Below, piece by piece: positions 1 to 8,902 of a stretch of DNA of 64,000 nt. Under the pieces are notes generated by a model. It searched no databases, had not been told where the DNA came from, and saw only the letters and a program-made list of their open reading frames with translations. Position 1 is the stretch's first letter. The number at the start of each line of letters is the position of its first letter. The DNA is taken from assembly GCF_013408555.1 (NCBI RefSeq), contig NZ_JACBZN010000001.1, positions 310,001-374,000 of the forward strand, in the 5' to 3' direction. The DNA comes from Aeromicrobium tamlense (GTDB lineage Bacteria > Actinomycetota > Actinomycetes > Propionibacteriales > Nocardioidaceae). The position numbers and the translations under genes were made by a program.

Positions 1-407
1 ATCCCCGCAACCAGCCCCCGGCCCCTTCCCAGTACCTGAGCCAGGACCAGGACCAGGACACGCTGCTCGGTCGCGAGACCCATGATCCGCTGGACGAGGG
101 CCTGACGGCCCCGGAGCGGTGGTCCGCGGGCGAGGGCTACGGCACCACCGCCGAGGAGCAGCGTGACGGCGAGTCGTTCGAGCAGCGTCTGCGTCAGGAG
201 CAGCCCGACGTCGACCCCGAGGCCGAGTGGAGCGAGGACGACCTCGACGATGGTGAGGTCGGCGCCAGCCGCTCCGGTCGACTGGTCGATCCCGAGGGCG
301 GGAACGGCGTCGACCACGTCTCCGAGCTGGTCGGCGACGACGTCGGCATCGACGGCGCCGGAGCCAGTGCCGAGGAGGCCGCCGTCCACGTCGTCGAGGA
401 CGAGTGA
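1..407 (+). CDS. DUF5709 family protein, 5' end outside window
   Basis: The reading frame is open from the window edge and stops at TGA 405-407. The visible 134 residues are acidic and hydrophilic, with a DTLLGRETHDPLDEG segment, PPERW-like APERW, then GTTAEEQRDGESFEQRLRQE and QPDVDP. This pattern is typical of the small actinobacterial DUF5709 family, whose function is unknown. No membrane segment or signal is visible. The N-terminus lies outside the window, so start and full length cannot be given. It is followed 40 bases later by plsC, which has its own promoter. Confidence 0.7.
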   Translation, partial: PRNQPPAPSQYLSQDQDQDTLLGRETHDPLDEGLTAPERWSAGEGYGTTAEEQRDGESFEQRLRQEQPDVDPEAEWSEDDLDDGEVGASRSGRLVDPEGGNGVDHVSELVGDDVGIDGAGASAEEAAVHVVEDE

Positions 408-435
408 GACGCCCTTCGGGTGAACGCGCGTGCAC

Positions 436-441
436 TAGTGT
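436..441 (+). promoter_or_regulatory. -10 element of leaderless plsC promoter
   Basis: TAGTGT ends 6 nt before the ATG of plsC, so transcription should begin at or next to the start codon. No Shine-Dalgarno sequence lies in the gap. The same TANNNT-N6/7-start arrangement recurs throughout this window. Confidence 0.5.
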
Positions 442-447
442 GCTCGC

Positions 448-1203
448 ATGCGCGACCTGACGTACCCGCCGATCATCGGCACGGCCAAGACGCTGTTCAA
501 GGTGCTGGGCATGAGCTTCCAGACGTCCGGCACCGAGCACATCCCGCGTGAGGGCGGGGCGATCCTGGCCTCCAACCACGTCAGCTACGTCGACTTCGTC
601 TTCAACGGACTCGCGGCCCAGCCGGCCGGCCGGCTCGTGCGGTTCATGGCGAAGAAGGAGGCGTTCGACCACAAGGTCTCGGGCCCGATCATGCGCTCGA
701 TGCACCACATCCCGGTCGATCGCGCGCAGGGCGAGGCCTCGCTGCACGAGGCCGCCGAGTACGCGCGGCGCGGCGAGATCGTCGGCATCTTCCCCGAGGC
801 CACCATCAGCCGCTCGATGGAGGTCAAGGAGATCAAGACCGGCGCCGTCCGCGCCGCCGCCGAGGCCGGCGTGCCGCTCGTTCCGATGGTCGTGTGGGGC
901 ACCCAGCTGCTCAAGACGAAGGACCACGACGCCGACCTGTGGGGCCGCGGCAAGACGATCGCGCTGCACGTCGGCGAGCCGATCCCCGTCACGGGCGAGG
1001 ACCCGGTGGCCGAGACCGCGCTCCTGCACGAGTCGCTCACGGCGCTGCTCGACAAGGCCATCCGCGAGTACCCCGTCTCGCCCGAGGGCCAGTGGTGGGC
1101 GCCCGCGCGCTACGGCGGCACCGCCCCCACGCCCGACGAGGCCCGCCAAATGGACCTCGACGAGAAGGCGGCCCGCGAGGCCAAGCGCGCCGAGCGCGAC
1201 TGA
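448..1203 (+). CDS. plsC: 1-acyl-sn-glycerol-3-phosphate acyltransferase
   Basis: A 251-residue protein of the PlsC/AGPAT family, which transfers an acyl chain to lysophosphatidate at the inner membrane face during phospholipid synthesis. The catalytic HX4D motif is visible as N43-H44-V-S-Y-V-D49, and the phosphate-binding FPEG-like block as FPEA at 115-118. [12 protein letters not shown] segment and a C-terminal charged tail ([14 protein letters not shown]) complete a normal family length. The ATG at 448 is preceded by a -10 box, suggesting a leaderless start. It lies 52 bp upstream of tsaD in the same direction. Acyl specificity cannot be read from sequence. Confidence 0.9.
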   Translation: MRDLTYPPIIGTAKTLFKVLGMSFQTSGTEHIPREGGAILASNHVSYVDFVFNGLAAQPAGRLVRFMAKKEAFDHKVSGPIMRSMHHIPVDRAQGEASLHEAAEYARRGEIVGIFPEATISRSMEVKEIKTGAVRAAAEAGVPLVPMVVWGTQLLKTKDHDADLWGRGKTIALHVGEPIPVTGEDPVAETALLHESLTALLDKAIREYPVSPEGQWWAPARYGGTAPTPDEARQMDLDEKAAREAKRAERD

Positions 1204-1255
1204 CCGCCGAGGTCCGGTGGCGAGCCCGGTGGCCCGCCCACGGCACAATGGACCG

Positions 1256-2302
1256 GTGAGCGAACCGCTGGTCCTGGGCATCGAGTCCTCCTGCGACGAG
1301 ACCGGCGTGGGCATCGTGCGGGGCACCACCCTGCTGGCCCATGCCGTGGCGTCGAGCGTGGAGGAGCACGTCCGCTTCGGTGGCGTCGTCCCCGAGGTCG
1401 CCAGCCGCGCGCACCTCGAGGCGATGGTGCCCACGCTCGAGCAGGCCTACGAGCAGGCGGGCGTCGACGTCCGCGACGTCGACGCGATCGCGGTCACCAG
1501 CGGCCCCGGCCTGACCGGCGCGCTGCTCGTCGGCGTGGCCGCGGCCAAGGCGCTGGCCCTCGCGCACGACAAGCCGCTCTACGGCGTCAACCACCTCGCC
1601 GCCCACGTGGCGGTCGACCAGCTCGAGCACGGCCGGTACACCGAGCCCTCGGTCGCGCTGCTGGTCAGCGGCGGCCACACCGAGCTGCTGCTGGTCAACG
1701 ACATCGCCACCGACATCACGTTGCTGGGCGGCACGATCGACGACGCCGCCGGCGAGGCCTTCGACAAGGTCGCCCGCCTGCTCGGCCTGCCCTACCCGGG
1801 CGGTCCCGAGATCGACAAGGTCGCCCGCGACGGCGACCCGAAGGCGATCGACTTCCCGCGCGGCCTCACCACCGGCCGCGACCTCGAGCGGTACCGCTGG
1901 GACTTCTCGTTCTCCGGCCTGAAGAGCGCCGTCGCCCGCCACGTGCAGCACGAGGAGCGGATGGGCCGCGAGGTCGCCGTGGCCGACGTGGCCGCCTCGT
2001 TCCAGGACTCGGTGTGCGACGTGCTGAGCCGCAAGGCGATCAAGGCGTGCCTCGAGCACGACGTGCCGCGGCTGATCCTCGGCGGCGGTGTCGCGGCCAA
2101 CGGCCGACTGCGCCACTACGTCCTGGAGCGGGCGGAGAAGGCAGGCGTCGAGGTCCGCATCCCGAAGCCGTCCCTGTGCACCGACAACGGCGCGATGGTC
2201 GCCGCCCTCGGCGCCGAGGTCGTCCGCCGCGGCATCGCCCCCAGCTCGCTCGACCTCGCCGTCGACTCGAGCCTCCCCGTCACCCGCATCGTCGCCGCCT
2301 GA
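1256..2302 (+). CDS. tsaD: tRNA N6-adenosine threonylcarbamoyltransferase
   Basis: TsaD (Gcp/Kae1) transfers the threonylcarbamoyl group to A37 of ANN-decoding tRNAs. The protein starts [17 protein letters not shown], the ATPase-like signature of the family, and carries the metal-binding histidines H113 and H117 in NHLAAH. Further family blocks are [33 protein letters not shown] and [14 protein letters not shown]. Length is 348 residues, as expected. I chose GTG 1256 because homology begins there; the frame is open much further upstream inside plsC in the wrong frame. CACAAT (1244-1249) sits 6 nt before the start as a possible leaderless -10. groES-groEL1 lie about 4 kb downstream. Confidence 0.95.
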   Translation: MSEPLVLGIESSCDETGVGIVRGTTLLAHAVASSVEEHVRFGGVVPEVASRAHLEAMVPTLEQAYEQAGVDVRDVDAIAVTSGPGLTGALLVGVAAAKALALAHDKPLYGVNHLAAHVAVDQLEHGRYTEPSVALLVSGGHTELLLVNDIATDITLLGGTIDDAAGEAFDKVARLLGLPYPGGPEIDKVARDGDPKAIDFPRGLTTGRDLERYRWDFSFSGLKSAVARHVQHEERMGREVAVADVAASFQDSVCDVLSRKAIKACLEHDVPRLILGGGVAANGRLRHYVLERAEKAGVEVRIPKPSLCTDNGAMVAALGAEVVRRGIAPSSLDLAVDSSLPVTRIVAA

Positions 2303-2360
2303 CCCGGCTGCCCGCCGCTCGCGACCCCGGTTTGCGCCACTCGGCGGGACGGGGAGGGCG

Positions 2361-3215
2361 TCAGGCGCGGTGGCGCCGGAAGCGGACCACGTCGCCCGGG
2401 CGCACCTGCGCCAGCAGGTCGGTGTCGGGGTCCACCACGACGCCGATGACCGGGTAGCCGCCGGTCACGGGATGGTCCGGGCCCAGCACCACCGGTCGCC
2501 CCGAGGTCGTCACCTGGATGCTGCCGCGCAGGACCGGCTCGCTCTCGAGCTCCCCGTCGCGGGCGCGCTCCAGCGCCGGTCCGTCGAGCCGTACCCCGAT
2601 CCGGTCCGAGACGGGGTCGACCCGCCACGGACTCGACAGCAGGTCCGCGACGGCGGCCGGCGTGAACCAGTCGTCCCGCGGCCCGAGCACGACGCGCACG
2701 GTGACCTCGCCCGAGGCGAGCGCCGCCGGGTAGGCCTCGAGCGAGACGCCGTCCGCGGGCACCCCGACCCTCAGCTCGGCCCCCGAGGACAGCGGCGCAG
2801 GTCCCAGGGCGGCGAGGGTGTCGGTGCTGCGGCTGCCGAGCACCGGAGGCACGGTGATCCCGCCGCCGACCGCCACGGTCCACCGCAGCCCCAGCTCAGG
2901 AACACCCAGTCGCAGCACCTGGCCGCGGCGCAGCGCGAGCACCCGTCCGGAGTTCACCGGAGTGCCGTCCACCGTCAGTGGCCCGGCGGCTCCCGTCACC
3001 GCGACGACGTGCGCCGCGGTCGCGACGAGGGCGAGCCCGCCGCCGAGCGCCTCGACGATCGCCGCACCCTCCGGGTTGCCCACCAGGTGGTTGGCCTCGC
3101 GCAGCGCGCGCCGGTCGAAGGCGCCGGACGGGCCCACGCCCAGGTCGCCGAGCCCGGGCCGCCCGAGATCCTGCACCAGGCTCAGCGCACCCGGCTCCAG
3201 CACCCGCAGACTCAT
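2361..3215 (-). CDS. pxpC: 5-oxoprolinase subunit C (biotin-dependent carboxyltransferase-like)
   Basis: 284 residues of the KipA/PxpC family, which with PxpA and PxpB forms the ATP-dependent 5-oxoprolinase that opens pyroglutamate to glutamate. The N-terminus LEPGALSLVQDLGRPG and the GVGPSGAFD block are diagnostic, and VLGPRDDWF marks the second half. It is the last gene of the pxpA-pxpB-pxpC operon. The start ATG (complement of 3213-3215) overlaps the stop of the second of two 28-codon mini-ORFs that separate it from pxpB. It converges with tsaD across a 58-bp gap in which I see no strong hairpin. Confidence 0.9.
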   Translation of the reverse strand: MSLRVLEPGALSLVQDLGRPGLGDLGVGPSGAFDRRALREANHLVGNPEGAAIVEALGGGLALVATAAHVVAVTGAAGPLTVDGTPVNSGRVLALRRGQVLRLGVPELGLRWTVAVGGGITVPPVLGSRSTDTLAALGPAPLSSGAELRVGVPADGVSLEAYPAALASGEVTVRVVLGPRDDWFTPAAVADLLSSPWRVDPVSDRIGVRLDGPALERARDGELESEPVLRGSIQVTTSGRPVVLGPDHPVTGGYPVIGVVVDPDTDLLAQVRPGDVVRFRRHRA

Positions 3216-3376
3216 CGCGCCACCGCCTCGGAAGAGCGAAGGTAGGTCGGTGTCGCGATTCGTGGTGTGGAATGGCTCGCTCGCTGGCGCTCGCTCATCG
3301 CGCCACCGCCTCGGAAGAGCGACGGTAGGTCGGTGTCGCGATTCGTGGTGTGGAATGGCTCGCTCGCTGGCGCTCG
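3211..3376 (-). repeat. 83-bp tandem duplication between pxpB and pxpC
   Basis: Two 83-bp units (3211-3293 and 3294-3376) differ only at 3240/3323 (a versus c). A third partial copy, 3377-3390, is the 3' end of pxpB. Each unit contains a GAGCGAGCGCCAGCGAGCGA-type stretch. The unit boundary falls exactly on the stop/start junction, so the duplication adds complete mini-ORFs rather than breaking either gene. Confidence 0.9.
3212..3298 (-). CDS. 28-residue mini-ORF 2 in pxpB-pxpC gap
   Basis: This is the second copy of the duplicated mini-ORF, identical except for one residue (Leu in place of Arg at position 20). It starts at an ATGA overlap with mini-ORF 1 and ends at an ATGA overlap with pxpC. 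The one substitution is non-synonymous, so there is no sign of coding constraint either way. The simplest reading is a translational-coupling relay, with a by-product of slippage as the alternative. Confidence 0.4.
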   Translation of the reverse strand: MSERQRASHSTPRIATPTYLRSSEAVAR

Positions 3377-3381
3377 CTCAT
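3295..3381 (-). CDS. 28-residue mini-ORF 1 in pxpB-pxpC gap
   Basis: The ATG (complement 3379-3381) overlaps the TGA of pxpB as ATGA, and its own TGA overlaps the ATG of mini-ORF 2. The predicted peptide starts MSERQRASHSTPRIATP and ends SSEAVAR, arginine-rich with no recognisable domain. It may serve only to pass terminating ribosomes along the polycistronic message. Whether a stable peptide is made cannot be judged from sequence. Confidence 0.4.
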   Translation of the reverse strand: MSERQRASHSTPRIATPTYRRSSEAVAR

Positions 3382-3959
3382 CGCGCCACCTCCACGAACC
3401 GCACGAGGTCGCCGGGGTGCAGCAGTGCCGGGTCGTCGCGGGCGAGGTCCCACAGCGGCGCGTCGGTGCGACCGATCAGTCGCCAGCCGCCGGGGGAGGG
3501 GCGCGGGTAGACGCCGCTGAACCGCCCGGCGAGCCCCACCGATCCGGCCTCCACGCGGGGCCGAGGCCGCTCCAGCCGCGGCACCTCGAGTCGCGGGTCG
3601 CCGCCGGACAGGTAGGCGAAGCCGGGCGCGAAGCCGGCGAACGCCACGGTCCACCGCGAGGCGACGTGGCGGCGCACGACCTCGTCCGGCTCGAGCCCGC
3701 AGTGCCGCGCGACCGCGTCGAGGTCCGGGCCGTCGTAGACGACGGGCACCTCGACCTCGCGGCCCACGACGTCGGTCAGGTCGGCGGGCTCGGTGGCGCC
3801 GACGAGCGACCGCAGGTCGGCCGGGCGTCCCCGCAGCAGCACGGTGGTGGCGCCGAGGGTCGCACCGTGCTCGCGCAGGGCGGCGTGCCAGCGCCGCGCC
3901 TCGGCCGCGTCGGCGCAGTCGAGCAGCACGGCGCGATCGCCGCAGGGCAGGATCCTCAT
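3378..3959 (-). CDS. pxpB: 5-oxoprolinase subunit B
   Basis: 193 residues of the KipI/PxpB family (carboxyltransferase-domain subunit). It starts MRILPCGDRAVLLDC and carries the family blocks VPVVYDGPDLDAVA, FAGFAPGFAYL and GWRLIGRT. With PxpA and PxpC it converts 5-oxoproline to glutamate using ATP. In Bacillus, KipI also inhibits the sporulation kinase KinA, a role not expected here. The ATG lies 2 bp after the pxpA stop, and the stop codon overlaps the start of the first duplicated mini-ORF. Confidence 0.9.
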   Translation of the reverse strand: MRILPCGDRAVLLDCADAAEARRWHAALREHGATLGATTVLLRGRPADLRSLVGATEPADLTDVVGREVEVPVVYDGPDLDAVARHCGLEPDEVVRRHVASRWTVAFAGFAPGFAYLSGGDPRLEVPRLERPRPRVEAGSVGLAGRFSGVYPRPSPGGWRLIGRTDAPLWDLARDDPALLHPGDLVRFVEVAR

Positions 3960-3961
3960 CT

Positions 3962-4681
3962 TCAGCCGAAGGCCTCGATCGCCACGTCGTGCGCGGCCAG
4001 CACCTCGCGCACCCGGCGCAGCAGGGCCTCGGCCTCGGGGCTGTCACTGTGCACGCACAGCGAGTCGACCGACTCGGCGAGCGACAGCGCCTGACGGGCC
4101 GCCTCGTCCGGGTCCGTGAGCACGGCGCCCGGCTGGTCGCGCGGCACGAGGCCACCCTCGGCCGTGTAGGCGCGGTCGGCGAACCCCTCGTGCACGACGC
4201 GGATCCCGGCGTCCTCGGCCATCTCGAGCGCGATCGATCCCGGCATCCCGACGAGCGGCAGCGGATTCCCGTCGGCGAGGAGGGCCTCGACGACCGCCTC
4301 CGCCTGGTGCGGGTCGCGCGCGATCCGGTGGTAGAGCGCGCCGTGCGGCTTGAGGTAGGTGACGACCCCTCCGGCGGCGTCGGCCAGCTCGGCGAGGTGG
4401 TCCAGCTGGTGACGCACCTCGTCCACGAGGTCGCGGGGAGCCAGGTCGACCTCGCGCCGGCCGAAGCCCTCGCGGTCGCGGTAGCCGACCTGCGCGCCGA
4501 TCGCGACGTCGTGCGCGACGGCCGCCTCGCACGTGGCGCGGATCAGGTCGTCGTCACCGGCGTAGGCGCCGCAGCAGACGTTGGCGCTGGTGACGAGCCC
4601 CAGCAGCCGCACGTCCTCACCGGACTCCCAGCGAGCACGGTTCTCGCCGAGGTCCACGTTGAGGTCGACTCGGCGGGTCAT
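3962..4681 (-). CDS. pxpA: 5-oxoprolinase subunit A (LamB/YcsF family)
   Basis: 239 residues. The opening VDLNVDLGEN, the block SANVCCGAYAGDD and VTYLKPHGALYHR are hallmarks of LamB/YcsF proteins, the PxpA subunit of prokaryotic 5-oxoprolinase. It is first in the pxpA-pxpB-pxpC operon on the minus strand. TAGCGT (complement of 4688-4693) ends 6 nt before the ATG, so the operon message is probably leaderless. The enzyme recycles spontaneously formed pyroglutamate in the cytoplasm. Confidence 0.92.
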   Translation of the reverse strand: MTRRVDLNVDLGENRARWESGEDVRLLGLVTSANVCCGAYAGDDDLIRATCEAAVAHDVAIGAQVGYRDREGFGRREVDLAPRDLVDEVRHQLDHLAELADAAGGVVTYLKPHGALYHRIARDPHQAEAVVEALLADGNPLPLVGMPGSIALEMAEDAGIRVVHEGFADRAYTAEGGLVPRDQPGAVLTDPDEAARQALSLAESVDSLCVHSDSPEAEALLRRVREVLAAHDVAIEAFG

Positions 4682-4687
4682 GGCCCG

Positions 4688-4693
4688 ACGCTA
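4688..4693 (-). promoter_or_regulatory. -10 element of leaderless pxpABC promoter
   Basis: On the minus strand TAGCGT is followed by CGGGCC and then the pxpA ATG, a 6-nt gap that leaves no room for a leader. Confidence 0.45.
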
Positions 4694-4716
4694 CCGTGCC
4701 CGGGGCATCGCTGGCA

Positions 4717-4764
4717 GTGACGTTCCCGGGAGTCGGATCCGGGTGCTGTCCCCCGGAACGTCAC
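4717..4764 (-). terminator. Stem-loop after the methyltransferase gene
   Basis: GTGACGTTCC (4717-4726) pairs with GGAACGTCAC (4755-4764), and further G/C pairing extends inward. It starts just after the stop of the upstream methyltransferase gene (4767) and before the pxpA promoter. There is no T-run, as is usual in this genome. Confidence 0.55.
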
Positions 4765-4766
4765 GC

Positions 4767-5927
4767 TCAGGGCTGCCGCTCGACGAGGAAGGCGCGGGCC
4801 TCCCCGGCGACGCGGGTCAGCACGACGGTCGCGGTGCGCGAACCCGACAGCTTGAGGCGGGCGACGAGGCGCTCGGGCACGACGTCCACGCCGCGCTTCT
4901 TCACCGTGAGGGTGCCGATGTCGCGCTCGCGCAGCGCCGCACGCAGCTGCTTCTCGCGGTAGGGCAGCTCCTCGAGGACCCGGAACGCGCGGCCGAGCGG
5001 TGCGGCGTCGGGGGATTCGGTGGTGATCCAGGCGATGTGGGGGTCGAGCAGGTGACCGCCGAGGTCCTCGGCGAGCTCGGCCACGAGCCCGGCCCGGATC
5101 ACGGCGTCGTCGGGCTCGACGAGATGCGACAGCAGCGGCCCGACCGTGGCCGGCGTGCCGCGCGCCACGAGGCTCACCCCGGCCGGGAGGACCGTGGCGA
5201 CCCGGCCCTCGGGCGCCCCGAGACCGGCGCCCCACAGGCACGCCTCGACGAGGTCGCCACCGTGGGACACCCACTCGGCCTGCACGCCCGGCGGCACCGC
5301 GTCGTGCGCGATGCCCGGCATCACCTTCGCGACGGCCCGCCCGGCGAGCAGCCCCGTGACGAAGTCCCAGGGCGGCACGAGGGCGTCCAGCCGGAACGTG
5401 CGTCCCGCGCCGTCGCGACGGGCCGGGTCGACGAAGGCCACCTCGTCGGCTGCGACGGTGGTGGTCGTCGCGTCGCCGACCTCGACCGTGCCCTCCAGTC
5501 CGAGGGCGGCGAGGTTCGCGCGGGCGATCGCGGCGCGCACCTCGTCCTGCTCGACGCCGCGCACGGCCAGTCCGGCGCGGGCGCAGGCGATGAGGTCGCC
5601 GCCGATGCCGCAGCCGAGATCCACGACCCGGGTGGCGCCGAGGGCGACCAGCCGCGTGGCGCGGTGGTCGGCGACGGTCCGCCTCGTGGACTGCTCGAGC
5701 GCGTCGTGCGTGTAGTAGAGGTGGGCGGCGTCCGCGCCGAACTTCGCGACGGCCCGGCCGCGCAGGTGGTTCTGGGTGACGGCCGCGGCCACCAGCTCCA
5801 CCGGGTGGTCGCGACGCAGGCGGGTGCCCAGGGCGAGGTCGGACTCGCGCCCGGCGCAGGCGGCCACCTCGGCCAGCAGCGCCTGCCCGGCCGGCGTGGT
5901 CAGGGTGGCGAAGGTCTGGGCGTCCAC
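4767..5927 (-). CDS. Class I SAM-dependent methyltransferase with THUMP-like C-terminus
   Basis: 386 residues. A Rossmann-type methyltransferase core is visible: VVDLGCGIGGDLIACA is the SAM-binding loop, followed by GVEQDE and VAFVDPARRDG. The C-terminal third (residues about 280-385, ending LTRVAGEARAFLVERQP) resembles the THUMP-like domain that accompanies this enzyme family in actinobacteria. The substrate is unknown, but an RNA target is likely from the THUMP resemblance. The GTG start is preceded by CAGACT at 7 nt. It diverges from groES, with CIRCE sites between the two genes. Confidence 0.75.
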   Translation of the reverse strand: MDAQTFATLTTPAGQALLAEVAACAGRESDLALGTRLRRDHPVELVAAAVTQNHLRGRAVAKFGADAAHLYYTHDALEQSTRRTVADHRATRLVALGATRVVDLGCGIGGDLIACARAGLAVRGVEQDEVRAAIARANLAALGLEGTVEVGDATTTTVAADEVAFVDPARRDGAGRTFRLDALVPPWDFVTGLLAGRAVAKVMPGIAHDAVPPGVQAEWVSHGGDLVEACLWGAGLGAPEGRVATVLPAGVSLVARGTPATVGPLLSHLVEPDDAVIRAGLVAELAEDLGGHLLDPHIAWITTESPDAAPLGRAFRVLEELPYREKQLRAALRERDIGTLTVKKRGVDVVPERLVARLKLSGSRTATVVLTRVAGEARAFLVERQP

Positions 5928-5964
5928 GCGCCCGAGTCTGCCACCGCGTGCCCCGGCTTCGGAC

Positions 5965-5991
5965 CTAGCACTCTGTTGGGACGAGTGCCAG
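5965..5991 (+). promoter_or_regulatory. CIRCE operator 1 (HrcA binding site)
   Basis: CTAGCACTC-N9-GAGTGCCAG, a near-perfect inverted repeat matching the CIRCE consensus TTAGCACTC-N9-GAGTGCTAA. Its spacer contains TTGGGA (5976-5981), which fits the -35 box of the groES promoter, so bound HrcA would block RNA polymerase. Confidence 0.9.
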
Positions 5992-6004
5992 CCGGTGCTA
6001 CGCT
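5976..6004 (+). promoter_or_regulatory. groES-groEL1 promoter
   Basis: TTGGGA (5976-5981), a 17-bp spacer, and TACGCT (5999-6004) preceded by TG. This housekeeping-type promoter lies between two CIRCE sites; transcription would start near 6011, at the left edge of the second site. Confidence 0.6.
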
Positions 6005-6009
6005 GACGA

Positions 6010-6036
6010 CTGGCACTCCCAACGAGTGAGTGCCAA
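6010..6036 (+). promoter_or_regulatory. CIRCE operator 2 (HrcA binding site)
   Basis: TGGCACTC (6011-6018), N9, GAGTGCCA (6028-6035), with perfectly complementary arms. It lies over the predicted transcription start and 35 bp before the groES GTG. Confidence 0.92.
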
Positions 6037-6070
6037 CCGAACGTCTCTCATCGAAAGGGGAGGTCGACCA

Positions 6071-6364
6071 GTGTCGGTCACCATCAAGCCGCTCGAAGAT
6101 CGCATCGTCATCAAGGCCGGAGAGGCCGAGCAGACCACCGCGTCGGGTCTCGTCATCCCCGACACCGCCAAGGAGAAGCCGCAGGAGGGCGAGGTCGTGG
6201 CCGTGGGCCCCGGTCGCGTCAGCGACAGCGGCGAGCGCATCCCCGTCGACGTGGCCGTCGGCGACAAGGTGCTCTTCAGCAAGTACGGCGGCACCGAGGT
6301 CAAGCACGGCGGCGAGGAGTTCCTCATCCTCAACGCCCGCGACGTCCTCGCCGTCATCGCCTGA
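6071..6364 (+). CDS. groES: Co-chaperonin GroES
   Basis: 97 residues beginning [15 protein letters not shown], with the mobile-loop region [21 protein letters not shown] and the C-terminal [15 protein letters not shown]. It forms the seven-subunit lid of GroEL. I chose GTG 6071 because it follows the strong ribosome site AAAGGGGAGG (6055-6064); an ATG at 6026 is in frame but lies inside CIRCE 2. It is co-transcribed with groEL1, 31 bp downstream, under HrcA control. Confidence 0.97.
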   Translation: MSVTIKPLEDRIVIKAGEAEQTTASGLVIPDTAKEKPQEGEVVAVGPGRVSDSGERIPVDVAVGDKVLFSKYGGTEVKHGGEEFLILNARDVLAVIA

Positions 6365-6386
6365 GTCCACCCAAGCCAACCGTTAG

Positions 6387-7997
<1,611 letters not shown>

Positions 7998-8007
7998 CCG
8001 ACACCGT

Positions 8008-8049
8008 CACGACGCAGGCCCCGGGCACCCGCCCGGGGCCTGCGTCGTG
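8008..8049 (+). terminator. Strong terminator after groEL1
   Basis: A 19-bp perfect inverted repeat (8008-8026 and 8031-8049) with a 4-nt loop, starting 10 bp after the groEL1 stop. No T-tract follows. Confidence 0.8.
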
Positions 8050-8162
8050 CGGTGACGGCGGGACGGGCCGGAGCCGCTCGTGAGACGAGGGACGACAGTG
8101 TCCGTCGGGCCCAATAACCTAGGGTTCGACCCGGTGTCCGCACCCGTTGATAGGACTGCCCC

Positions 8163-8459
8163 ATGACGACGCCATCGACCACCTGCCCGTGGTGGTGCAC
8201 CGACCACCGCTCCGGCGAGACGGCAGAGGACGAGCAGCACGCCCGTGTGTTCCCGGTGCCCGGTGGGGCCTGGGTGGCCATCCTGCACGGCGCGCTGCCC
8301 GGCGACCGGATCGAGCTGGCCTACGGGGCCGAGGCCTATGCGGCGTCGGCGGGGGAGGGGCGTGCGTTCGCCGCGGCACTGCAGCACGCGGCCGACGTGT
8401 TCGACCGGATCGTGTCCGAGGTCGAGCGCGTGAGGGTCAGCGGTCGGACGACTCCATGA
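8163..8459 (+). CDS. DUF6907-like small protein
   Basis: 98 residues starting MTTPSTTCPWWCTDHR. The CPWWC-TDH cluster, which could bind a metal, followed by a beta-rich stretch and a helical C-terminus (AFAAALQHAADVFDRIVSEVERV) is typical of small actinobacterial proteins grouped as DUF6907; function unknown. TAGGAC (8151-8156) lies 6 nt before the ATG, so the mRNA is probably leaderless. The 3' end overlaps the convergent XRE regulator gene by 23 bp. Confidence 0.7.
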   Translation: MTTPSTTCPWWCTDHRSGETAEDEQHARVFPVPGGAWVAILHGALPGDRIELAYGAEAYAASAGEGRAFAAALQHAADVFDRIVSEVERVRVSGRTTP

Positions 8460-8730
8460 ACCGCCGCACGTCCACCAGCAGGTCGCCCAGCTCCAGTCCG
8501 AAGGCCGCCTCGAGGGCCAGGATCGTGTCCAGGCTCGGGTTGGCCGAGGAGCGGCCGGTGGCGTTGTTGTTGCGGTTGTTCTCCAGGTTCTGCACCTGGT
8601 TGCGGCTCAGTCCCGCGCGGTGCGCGAGCTCCTCCTGGGTCATGCCGGCCTGCTCGCGGCGGCGGCGCAGCCACTGGGCGAACGAGCTGGCGACCTCGGC
8701 GGTGTGAGCGGTCGGCGTCCGTTTGGGCAT
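8437..8730 (-). CDS. XRE-family transcriptional regulator
   Basis: 97 residues from the ATG at 8730 (MPKRTPTAHTAEV). A helix-turn-helix of the lambda-repressor type fills residues about 19-75: FAQWLRRRREQAGMTQEELAHRAGLSRNQVQNLENN, with an insertion NRNNNATGRSSANP before the last helix. It has no separate effector domain. An ATG four codons upstream (8742) is an alternative start. It is divergent from the diiron oxygenase gene and could regulate it, but no target site can be assigned. It overlaps the end of the DUF6907 gene. Confidence 0.8.
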   Translation of the reverse strand: MPKRTPTAHTAEVASSFAQWLRRRREQAGMTQEELAHRAGLSRNQVQNLENNRNNNATGRSSANPSLDTILALEAAFGLELGDLLVDVRRFMESSDR

Positions 8731-8839
8731 GCACAACAGCATGGGCCCAATCGTCGTCCGCGCGCAGCCCAATACGGTGTGGCGCGGCGTCGCATCCCCG
8801 GCGTGCGGACCGGGGATCCGGGACGGCTCCGAAAAGGTG

Positions 8840-8868
8840 GTGACGCGTCTCACAGTCTATGTTACATT
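8840..8868 (+). promoter_or_regulatory. Promoter of diiron oxygenase operon
   Basis: GTGACG (8840-8845), a 17-bp spacer and TACATT (8863-8868). The -10 box lies inside the palindromic operator at 8858-8882. Confidence 0.5.
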
Positions 8869-8882
8869 CACAATGTCACATA
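8858..8882 (+). promoter_or_regulatory. Palindromic operator upstream of diiron oxygenase
   Basis: TATGTTACATT-CAC-AATGTCACATA: 11-bp arms with one mismatch. It can also be read as two TGTNACA boxes 14 bp apart (8860-8866 and 8874-8880), the same layout as the site before the semialdehyde dehydrogenase gene at 15433-15463. It overlaps the -10 box and the expected transcription start, which fits a repressor. Confidence 0.65.
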
Positions 8883-8902
8883 CCGATGACCGAGGAGATC
8901 GC

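Noticed and set aside
548-1255. Long N-terminal extension of TsaD overlapping plsC
   Set aside because: The extension is Arg/Ser-rich shadow of plsC; conserved TsaD sequence begins at GTG 1256.
3211-3376. Tandem duplication as assembly artefact
   Set aside because: The two units differ by one base and a third partial copy fits the gene end, which is not what a duplicated read would give. It cannot be excluded without raw reads.
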